Below, piece by piece: positions 14,683 to 20,013 of a DNA stretch of 20,013 nt; position 1 is the first letter of the stretch; each line of letters begins with the position of its first letter. The stretch comes from Methanobacteriota archaeon (GTDB lineage: Archaea > Thermoplasmatota > Thermoplasmata > RBG-16-68-12). The position numbers were made by a program, and so were the translations under genes. The notes under the pieces are model-generated. The model searched no databases. It saw nothing but the letters and a program-made list of their open reading frames with translations, and was not told the DNA's origin. The stretch spans positions 1 to 20,013 of the forward strand of contig VBLZ01000163.1 in the NCBI GenBank assembly GCA_005878515.1, written 5' to 3'.

Positions 14683-15432
14683 GTGAAAGCCGTCTTGGCG
14701 GGAGTTCTCCTGGCAGGCTTCATGATCCTTACGTACGGCACGAGCTTCGTTTCCGCCGTTTCGTTCGATCTCAGCTACACCGACCCGGCCAGCGACGTCG
14801 TCGAATACTGGACATCAAACATGACCCCGGTCCTGACGGACGGCAACCTCACGATGAGTCCGTTTCCGGACAGTGTGAACATGCTTCACTTGACCTCGGC
14901 GAACGCGAGTGCGGACGTCACCCTCGCGATCCAGGTGAAGGGCACGATCGCCAACCTGGACAATACCTCGTACCAAATTCGCCTATACACACGGCAGGAC
15001 AATGCCACACACTTCGCCGTGACGCACGTGAATCGAACGACCCTCCTCTCGTCGAACGCGACGGGCTTCGTCCCGATCGACCTGAGCGGCAGCACCACGA
15101 TCGCGCAGGACACCCTCTCAGTTGCCGTCGCGAAGTCTCGGCTGGGGATCATCACGGCGTGGGAGATCGACGCGACCGCGACGGAGACCGGAGCTGTTTA
15201 CACGTACGTGGACTACGGTTGGCGAATCCCTGGCAACCCGGGCTCCGCCCCCAAGCTACCGGGCGCCCAATTCATCTTGCCGAACGCAGCTTGGATTGCA
15301 CTGGTCCCGGTCGTCATTGCTATCGCGATTGTTGTCGTCATCGTATTCAAGGACCGCGCGGAGCGGTCTTCAAGGAAGTCGAGCAAAGCGAAAGCGGAGC
15401 CCGTCTCGTTCCATCGCCGCGGAAAGCCTTAA
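14683..15432 (+). CDS. Secreted or surface protein with N-terminal signal and C-terminal membrane anchor
   Basis: I chose GTG 14683, not the far upstream in-frame codons, because it starts a signal-like segment (KAVLAGVLLAGFMILTYGTS) and lies at leaderless distance from a TATA box. The product is about 249 residues. After the signal, roughly 185 residues form a beta-rich outer domain with many NxT/S sites (SNMT, GNLT, DNTS, DNAT, VNRT, SNAT) and no Cys. A membrane helix follows at about 204-222 (WIALVPVVIAIAIVVVIVF), then a basic cytoplasmic tail (KDRAERSSRKSSKAK). This is a type I membrane topology. I do not recognise the outer domain and assign no function. The tRNA-Arg promoter overlaps its stop codon. 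Confidence 0.75.
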   Translation: MKAVLAGVLLAGFMILTYGTSFVSAVSFDLSYTDPASDVVEYWTSNMTPVLTDGNLTMSPFPDSVNMLHLTSANASADVTLAIQVKGTIANLDNTSYQIRLYTRQDNATHFAVTHVNRTTLLSSNATGFVPIDLSGSTTIAQDTLSVAVAKSRLGIITAWEIDATATETGAVYTYVDYGWRIPGNPGSAPKLPGAQFILPNAAWIALVPVVIAIAIVVVIVFKDRAERSSRKSSKAKAEPVSFHRRGKP

Positions 15433-15433
15433 T
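15423..15433 (+). promoter_or_regulatory. BRE/TATA promoter of tRNA-Arg
   Basis: AAAGCCTTAAT is centred about 30 bases before the mature 5' end of the tRNA. It includes the stop codon (TAA, 15430-15432) of the preceding surface protein gene, so the tRNA promoter is embedded in that gene's end. Confidence 0.55.
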
Positions 15434-15457
15434 CCGGGGACTTCTTTCGGCGGCCGA

Positions 15458-15531
15458 GGGCCTGTAGTCTAGCTTGGATAGGACAGAGGCCTCCGGAGCC
15501 TCTGACCTGGGTTCGAATCCCAGCAGGCCCG
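15458..15531 (+). tRNA. tRNA-Arg (anticodon CCG)
   Basis: A full cloverleaf is visible. The acceptor stem GGGCCTG pairs with CAGGCCC. The D arm is GTCT...GGAC. The anticodon arm is GAGGC-CTCCGGA-GCCTC, with CCG at positions 34-36, reading the CGG codon. A four-base variable loop TGAC is followed by the T arm CTGGG-TTCGAAT-CCCAG. The discriminator base is G. CCA is not encoded and there is no intron. It lies alone between the surface protein gene and a SnoaL-like gene. Confidence 0.95.
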
Positions 15532-15583
15532 TTCTCCGGCCAGAATCGCGGTCCATCATGGCAATCCGAGATTCGTGTCGAGG

Positions 15584-15595
15584 CCGCTTAAGCGG
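15584..15595. promoter_or_regulatory. Perfect 12-base palindrome upstream of the SnoaL-like gene
   Basis: CCGCTTAAGCGG is a perfect palindrome 39 bases upstream of the TATA-like box at 15634. A dimeric regulator could bind it, or it could form the base of a hairpin after the tRNA. The surrounding 189-base gap (15532-15720) holds this site, the TATA-like box and a ribosome binding site; I see no gene in it. Confidence 0.35.
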
Positions 15596-15633
15596 AAACG
15601 TATCGCCCCTCAGGTCCACGGCAGCCGGGCGAC

Positions 15634-15640
15634 CTTTATC
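15634..15640 (+). promoter_or_regulatory. TATA-like box of the SnoaL-like gene
   Basis: CTTTATC would start transcription near 15665 and leave a leader of about 55 bases with GGGAGGG (15708-15714) six bases before GTG 15721. Confidence 0.4.
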
Positions 15641-15720
15641 TTCCTTCAGCCTATTCCTGGAAAGGGAGCAGGCAGGGGCGGTTCAAGTGCCTGAGGCCCA
15701 ACGAAGAGGGAGGGAAACGC

Positions 15721-16152
15721 GTGACGATTGCGGAGAACTTGCGAGTGATTGACTCCGGAATCGCTGCGCTGAACGCCCACGATTGGGATCGATTCGTGAG
15801 GCTCCACGCCGAGTCCGTCATCGACCTGAACCCCGCGGCGCCAGAACCGATCAAGGGGCGCGCCGCCGTCCGCGCGTATTATGAACAATTCAATCGGGCG
15901 TTTCCGGATCTTCGAACACAGAAAGACCGGAGCTTCGGCCAAGGCGACTGGGTATGTTTGGAGACCACCAGCTCGGGGACGCACAAGGGACCCCTGCTCG
16001 GGCCCGGCGGACAAGCAATCCCTGCAACGGGCAAGTCCTTCAGTATGAAAGTGGCCGGGGTTTTCAAGCTTGAGCGCCGACAGATCACGGAAGTTCACGA
16101 GTACTTCGATCTCGCCGGCTTCATGGCCCAACTCGGCCTTAGTCCGAAGTAG
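15721..16152 (+). CDS. SnoaL-like / NTF2-fold protein (ester cyclase family)
   Basis: GTG 15721 is supported by GGGAGGG 6 bases upstream. The 143-residue product has the SnoaL-like pattern: an N-terminal helix (NLRVIDSGIAALNAHDWDRF), then HAESVIDLNP, KGRAAVRAYYEQFNRAFPDL, and a C-terminal beta sheet with FSMKVAGVFKLERRQITEV and HEYFDLAGFMAQLG. Members are small cone-shaped proteins; some cyclise polyketides and others are isomerases or of unknown activity. Nothing here indicates a substrate, and the name should not be read as polyketide synthesis. It stands alone between tRNA-Arg and a tRNA-like 3' fragment, an arrangement that could mean acquisition by integration. Confidence 0.8.
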   Translation: MTIAENLRVIDSGIAALNAHDWDRFVRLHAESVIDLNPAAPEPIKGRAAVRAYYEQFNRAFPDLRTQKDRSFGQGDWVCLETTSSGTHKGPLLGPGGQAIPATGKSFSMKVAGVFKLERRQITEVHEYFDLAGFMAQLGLSPK

Positions 16153-16156
16153 GAGA

Positions 16157-16196
16157 GGCCCGTCTCGGCGAGGAAGGGTTCGAATCCGATCGGGCC
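16157..16196 (+). other. tRNA 3'-end-like fragment
   Basis: GGGTTCGAATCC (16176-16187) is identical to the T-arm core of tRNA-Arg(CCG) at 15509-15520, and CGGGCCC follows as an acceptor-like strand. GGCCCG at 16157-16162 can pair with CGGGCC at 16191-16196. There is no room for a D arm or anticodon arm, and the T-stem has two mismatches, so this is not a working tRNA. It may be the far copy of an attachment site, a decayed tRNA, or a terminator stem for the SnoaL-like gene. Confidence 0.45.
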
Positions 16197-16227
16197 CTCA
16201 CTCACCTCAGGATTCGACTCCGAGACC

Positions 16228-17412
16228 TCATCGCTCCAGCGCCATTGCCATCGCGTCGCCGCCGCCGATGCAAAGGGTCGCGAGCCCGCGGTGCACGTCC
16301 TTCTCCTTCATGGAGTGCAGCAGCGTGACCACGATGCGGTTTCCCGAGCAGCCGATCGGATGGCCGAGGGCCACGGCGCCCCCGCAGACGTTGAAGACGT
16401 CCCAGGGGATGCCGAGCTCTTTCCTCACGCCGATGCTCGCCGAGGAGAACGCTTCGTTGTGCTCGACCAAATCGAACTCATCGAGCCCGAGCCCCGTCCG
16501 CTTCATCAGCTTCTGCACGCACGGGATCGGCGCGAACATCACCTCCTCGGGCTTGACGGCCTGGGAGCAGAAGTCCCGGATCGTGCCGAGCGGGTCCACC
16601 CCAATCTCGCGCGCCCTGCGCTCGCTCATCAGCACCGTCGCGCTCGCGCCGTCGGAAATTTGGGATGAATTGCCGGCGGTGAGTACGCCGTCCTTCTTGA
16701 ACACCGGCGGGAGTCTCGCCAAGGCCTCGCGGGTCGTGTCCGGTCGGATCCCGCCGTCCCGTTTCACCGTAACCTCCTTCTCATCGCTCCGGGTCTCGAC
16801 CGGGACGATCTCCTTCGCGAACCGGCCCGACTCCGTGGCATTGTTCGCGAACGTTTGAGAGCGCAGCGCGTACTCATCGCACATCTCCCGCGTGAGCCCC
16901 ATCCGCTCCGCGATGATCTCCCCGCCAATCGCCATGTGGAAGTCGTTGTAGATGTCCCAGAGACCGTCGGTGATCATCGAGTCGAGGACCTCCGCGTGGC
17001 CGAGGTTGAAGCCTTGGCGGGCCCGCGGCATCAGATACGGCGCCCGCGTCATGTTCTCCGTGCCTCCCGCGATGATGATCGCATCGGGGTCGTCCTGGAT
17101 CGCGCGCACGCCCTCGACCATCGCCTTCATCCCGCTGCCGCAAACCATGTTCACGGTGGTTCCGCTCACGCTCTCCGGAATCCCCGAGAAGATGACGACC
17201 TGGCGGGCACAGTTCTGGTAGAGCCCCGCCTGGATCACGGAGCCGAAGAACAACTCGCTGACGTCTTTCGGCTCGATGTTCGCCCGGCGGATCGCCTCCC
17301 TCACCGCGAAGGCGCCCAGCCGGGGCGCAGGCACGTCCGAGAACGCGCCCTTGAACCGGCCGATCGGGGTCCGCGCCGCGCCCGCGACGACGACCTGGGT
17401 CCTAGACGCCAC
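16228..17412 (-). CDS. Acetyl-CoA C-acetyltransferase (thiolase)
   Basis: Thiolases condense two acetyl-CoA to acetoacetyl-CoA or run the reverse cleavage in fatty acid breakdown. The 394-residue product has the family length. The nucleophile is C91 in NMVCGSGMKA; N319 and E320 lie in HNEAF; H351 lies in GGAVALGHPIGCSG; and the second catalytic Cys is C381 in CIGGGDAMAMALE. The last motif differs slightly from the common CIGGGMG form. It is the classical bacterial-type thiolase and not the archaeal mevalonate-pathway type, which travels with HMG-CoA synthase and a DUF35 protein, neither seen here. GTG 17412 is preceded at leaderless distance by a TATA-like box. The direction of the reaction in the cell cannot be read from this window. 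Confidence 0.93.
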   Translation of the reverse strand: MASRTQVVVAGAARTPIGRFKGAFSDVPAPRLGAFAVREAIRRANIEPKDVSELFFGSVIQAGLYQNCARQVVIFSGIPESVSGTTVNMVCGSGMKAMVEGVRAIQDDPDAIIIAGGTENMTRAPYLMPRARQGFNLGHAEVLDSMITDGLWDIYNDFHMAIGGEIIAERMGLTREMCDEYALRSQTFANNATESGRFAKEIVPVETRSDEKEVTVKRDGGIRPDTTREALARLPPVFKKDGVLTAGNSSQISDGASATVLMSERRAREIGVDPLGTIRDFCSQAVKPEEVMFAPIPCVQKLMKRTGLGLDEFDLVEHNEAFSSASIGVRKELGIPWDVFNVCGGAVALGHPIGCSGNRIVVTLLHSMKEKDVHRGLATLCIGGGDAMAMALER

Positions 17413-17433
17413 ATTCCGGCGACAAGCGAACGA

Positions 17434-17444
17434 CTGATAAGTAA
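17434..17444 (-). promoter_or_regulatory. TATA-like box of the thiolase gene
   Basis: Read on the minus strand, TTACTTATCAG is centred about 27 bases before GTG 17412, which lacks a Shine-Dalgarno sequence. This fits a leaderless message independent of the SPFH gene upstream, whose stop is 112 bases away. Confidence 0.5.
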
Positions 17445-17523
17445 CTGCTGGAGAGGGGCCACCGACCCATGGCGAAATCGTTCTCGGTCCATGATCACGA
17501 TGCTGTGACCTGTCCGCGGAATC

Positions 17524-19551
17524 TCATTCTCGTTGTGATTCGCTCTCCGGGTGCTTCGTGGATCGATCCTCTTTCTTGCCGGTCGAATTCTGCGTCAGAT
17601 CCGACGAATAGTCGGGGTGTTCGACTCGCTTGTACGGCTCGGGAGGCTTGCCCCCGTTCGGCTCCGTGAGGAGCTTGGCGAGGTAGGCCGTCAAGAGGGT
17701 TCCTGCCCCGGACCCATCCCCGCCGGACGTGACGAGGGTATCCGGCGTCACGCGGATCTTGCCGTCGCGGACCTCCTCCATGACCTTGACGAGCGCGACC
17801 CGGTCGGAGCCGAGAACGTCGGCCTGGGCGTGGTACGCGTCTGCTTGCGCCTCGCCAACCATCCGGATCGCGGCCGCGTTTCCGTCCGCCTGGATGCGGG
17901 TCGAGTCACGAACGCCTTCCGCCTGCTTGATCGCGGCCTTCGCGAGGTTCTCGTTGATCTGGACCTGATACGAGGCCTCGACGACCTTCGGCTGGAGGTT
18001 CGCCCGCGCCGTCATCTCCTGGACCGCGATGCGCCGCTGCTCGGCCACGGCCTGCTGCTCGTATTGCGTCTGCTGCTGGATCGCGATCTCCTTGTTCGTC
18101 TGGGTCGCGAGCAGGGTCGGATCGACGGCGATGTACGAAATCAGCAGGTTCTGCGCTTCGACGTAGTACTTCGCGAACTGCACGCGGGCCCGGTTCAGGG
18201 CCTCCTCTTGCAGCTGCGACCGGCCCTGCACGAACTCGAGCGCCTTCTTTTCGCCCGCGTTGTTGCGGAACGACGCGTCAATCAGGGGATGCACGATCTG
18301 CTGGATCAGGTTGAACACGGACCCGAACCGGGCGATGACGAACGCCGCGTTCTCCGGCAGGATGCGGATGACCATTCGCACGTCGACCTCGAGCTTGAAA
18401 CCGTCCTTGGACGTCACGAGCAACTGGCCGAAGCGGAAGAACGACAAGCCCTTCTCCCCCTGTTCCGTCAGGTAGGGATAGTCCGATTCCGCGGTCGGAG
18501 GATCCGTCGGACGACGCGAGAGACTCGGCGCGTCCGGCCGGTCGGACCGAGCCCAGTCGACCATGATCGCCGAAGTCGGCACGAGGTAGGCCGTGAACGC
18601 GACCCGGTTCAGGTTGTACTTGCCCGGGGCCACGGGATTGCGCCAGATCCCACGCCGGTTTCGGTCCGGGACGAGCAACCGCTCGACCGCCGCGTGGATC
18701 GTCTGGTCGAAGTCCGGGCTGTCCGTCACGGGCACGGGCTGGATGTCGGCCTGGTCGAGCTCCTCCCCGATGTTCGACCGGAGGACGGCCACGAAACCCG
18801 GAGGCACCTCGGCCACGTCGTCGATCTGGACCTGGAAGAGCGTCGGGTTGATGTAATACCGGCCGGGCTGGAGCGTGTCGAGCTGCGGGCCTCGGAAGCC
18901 GCCGCTGTCCAGGAAGGCTTGGCCGTCCTGGAAGAAGTTGTGCGGACGGGCGCTTAGGTGGGCCTTCGTCGGGGAGACGTCGGGCTGCGGCGCTACGATG
19001 AACCTGGGCGGGAGCGGCTGTCCGTCTTGGGCGGTCACGACGCCGACCTTGCCGGACGCGACCTCCGTCGCGGGCTGCTTGGCCACGTAGAACAGGAACG
19101 GATTGATCCGATACGTCCCCGGTCGGATGATCGCGACCTGCGGGCCCTTGAACCCGCCGTTGTCGAGGAACGCCTCGCCGTCCTGGAATTGGTTGCACTC
19201 GACCTCGTCGCCGAGGAGTCGTCCCTTCGGCAGCGGACGACCATCAATCGCCTCGACCGTCGCGATCTCCGTCTCGCCGACTTGGACCACCTTGGACCGG
19301 CGCATGCTCCACACGACGGGCATCCGCCAGTACAGGCCCGGCATCAGCGTCGCGGCTTGCGTCCCGATCTCGCCATGCCGGGCGATGACCTGTCCGGCCG
19401 GCATCTTCCGTCCGCCGAGTCGCTTCACGAGGACGCCGACCTCGCCGGCGCGGATCAGATAGAGTCCTTTCAGGAAAAACGCCAACGCCACGACGAGCCC
19501 GAACCCAGCCACAAGCACGATCGCTTGGGTGATGCTAATGATGTCTGCCAT
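17524..19551 (-). CDS. SPFH/band-7 membrane protein with N-terminal repeats
   Basis: The start is ATG 19551, with GGGAGGG (19558-19564) 6 bases upstream. The 675-residue protein has a membrane helix at about 7-28 and then three or four related beta-rich units. Units 2 and 3 are clearest: FQDGEAFLDNGGFKGPQ then IIRPGTYRINPFLF (122-154), and FQDGQAFLDSGGFRGPQ then LQPGRYYINPTLF (207-239). Weaker units are PGLYWRMPVV (71-80) and APGKYNLNRVAF (308-319). An SPFH domain follows at about 365-480 (RFGQLLVTSKDGFKLEVDVR onward), then a long Gln/Ala/Glu-rich helix to about 575, as in flotillins, and a Pro/Ser-rich polar tail. SPFH proteins build large membrane-associated ring or cage assemblies. The repeats - SPFH - coiled helix order recalls major vault protein. 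The exact role is unknown. Confidence 0.85.
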   Translation of the reverse strand: MADIISITQAIVLVAGFGLVVALAFFLKGLYLIRAGEVGVLVKRLGGRKMPAGQVIARHGEIGTQAATLMPGLYWRMPVVWSMRRSKVVQVGETEIATVEAIDGRPLPKGRLLGDEVECNQFQDGEAFLDNGGFKGPQVAIIRPGTYRINPFLFYVAKQPATEVASGKVGVVTAQDGQPLPPRFIVAPQPDVSPTKAHLSARPHNFFQDGQAFLDSGGFRGPQLDTLQPGRYYINPTLFQVQIDDVAEVPPGFVAVLRSNIGEELDQADIQPVPVTDSPDFDQTIHAAVERLLVPDRNRRGIWRNPVAPGKYNLNRVAFTAYLVPTSAIMVDWARSDRPDAPSLSRRPTDPPTAESDYPYLTEQGEKGLSFFRFGQLLVTSKDGFKLEVDVRMVIRILPENAAFVIARFGSVFNLIQQIVHPLIDASFRNNAGEKKALEFVQGRSQLQEEALNRARVQFAKYYVEAQNLLISYIAVDPTLLATQTNKEIAIQQQTQYEQQAVAEQRRIAVQEMTARANLQPKVVEASYQVQINENLAKAAIKQAEGVRDSTRIQADGNAAAIRMVGEAQADAYHAQADVLGSDRVALVKVMEEVRDGKIRVTPDTLVTSGGDGSGAGTLLTAYLAKLLTEPNGGKPPEPYKRVEHPDYSSDLTQNSTGKKEDRSTKHPESESQRE

Positions 19552-19557
19552 CCTCTT

Positions 19558-19564
19558 CCCTCCC
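19558..19564 (-). promoter_or_regulatory. Shine-Dalgarno sequence of the SPFH gene
   Basis: GGGAGGG on the minus strand, 6 bases before ATG 19551. No convincing TATA box is visible in the 160-base gap (19552-19711), so the SPFH gene could be cotranscribed with the DUF1801 gene upstream. Confidence 0.65.
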
Positions 19565-19711
19565 TGAATGTAGATACGTCGTTCTGGAGGGATGAGTCTT
19601 GTTTGGGATTGCCGCGGGCTTGCCCCATTCAGCTCCGAGTGGGCCGGCGGATGCGGGCCTTATGCCGTCCGAAGGAACAGTTGCCTTCAGGCAGCGAGGG
19701 GAAGGATTCGC

Positions 19712-20013
19712 CTATCCGCTCCTCTCTCGATTTTCCTTCGCTCGGAACACGACGATTCTTCGTACCAAGTCGTACGGAATGGGCTGATCGATCGGAAATT
19801 GGACCGAACCTTTTCCTTGCTTGAATGGAGAAAGTTCCTTCTCAAAGGCCTTCATGCCGGAAGGGATCGGATAGAATCCAATGTGATTCTCGTACGCCGC
19901 GAAGTAGACCAACCCCTTGCCGTTCAGTTTGAACGTCGGCATTTGATAGCTGATTGTCTCGACGGCTTCCGGCGCGGCTTTTCGAATCGTCAGCCTGATT
20001 CGCTGAAGGATGC
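19712..20013 (-). CDS. DUF1801 (YdhG-like) protein, 5' part cut off by the window edge
   Basis: The frame stays open from TAG 19714-19712 to the right edge, so the gene starts beyond it. About 99 residues are visible, beginning ILQRIRLTIRKAAPEAVETI and continuing SYQMPTFKLNGKGLVYFAA, NHIGFYP, SGMKAFEKELSPFKQGKGSVQF and DQPIPYDLVRRIVVFR. These are the signature blocks of the small cytosolic DUF1801/YdhG family. Relatives have been proposed as iron chaperones by fold similarity to frataxin, but their role is unproven. The internal ATG at 19942 falls inside the conserved domain and is not the start. The C-terminus looks complete. Confidence 0.85.
   Translation of the reverse strand, partial: ILQRIRLTIRKAAPEAVETISYQMPTFKLNGKGLVYFAAYENHIGFYPIPSGMKAFEKELSPFKQGKGSVQFPIDQPIPYDLVRRIVVFRAKENRERSG

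Noticed and set aside
16125..16197. Second complete tRNA ending at the T-arm-like motif
   Set aside because: No acceptor 5' strand, D arm or anticodon arm fits at the right distance, and the T-stem has two mismatches. It is kept only as a fragment.
17551..18957. 468-codon plus-strand open frame
   Set aside because: It is antisense to the SPFH gene and consists of Arg/Val/Asp-rich sequence without a domain; the SPFH reading has clear repeats and a ribosome binding site.
1..20013. CRISPR arrays, insertion sequences, integrases, toxin-antitoxin pairs
   Set aside because: No regularly spaced repeats, transposase or integrase motifs or small paired genes of that kind were seen on either strand.

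Overview
This is a GC-rich stretch of an archaeal chromosome. The archaeal assignment rests on the cluster rpo7 (RpoE') - spt4 (RpoE'') - GTP-dependent dephospho-CoA kinase - rps24e - rps27ae, an archaeal-type phosphoglycerate mutase, a DUF62 S-adenosylmethionine hydrolase, TATA-like boxes about 25-30 bases upstream of several starts, and a mix of leaderless and Shine-Dalgarno-led genes. The gene content would suit Thermoplasmatota or a related high-GC euryarchaeal lineage, but that rank is inference. No CRISPR array, transposase or phage gene is visible.

Left part (1-8 kb). A coiled-coil protein cut by the window edge is followed by the SAM hydrolase. A zinc-ribbon/single-membrane-segment protein converges on them. 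Divergent from it comes an apgM-like phosphoglycerate mutase that lacks the segment normally carrying the catalytic Ser/Thr. Next is a membrane proton-pumping pyrophosphatase of the K+-independent type, whose only well-placed start codon is ATC. A membrane-anchored family 5 solute-binding protein follows.

Middle (8-12.4 kb). A four-gene oppBCDF-type permease/ATPase operon on the minus strand converges on the solute-binding protein gene. Together they make a complete peptide/oligosaccharide-type ABC importer, with a hairpin between the two convergent ends.

Right part (12.5-20 kb). The transcription/translation operon (Rpo7, Spt4, dephospho-CoA kinase, S24e with a long charged tail, S27ae) is followed by a leaderless surface protein with a C-terminal membrane anchor and by tRNA-Arg(CCG). 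A SnoaL-like/NTF2-fold gene then lies between the tRNA and a short tRNA 3'-end-like fragment. On the minus strand are an acetyl-CoA acetyltransferase and a large SPFH/band-7 protein with N-terminal repeats whose layout recalls major vault protein. A partial DUF1801 protein runs off the right edge.

The most unusual items are the deleted apgM, the apparent ATC start of the pyrophosphatase, the repeat-bearing SPFH protein, and the possible integration scar at tRNA-Arg. I saw no clear-cut new multi-gene system.
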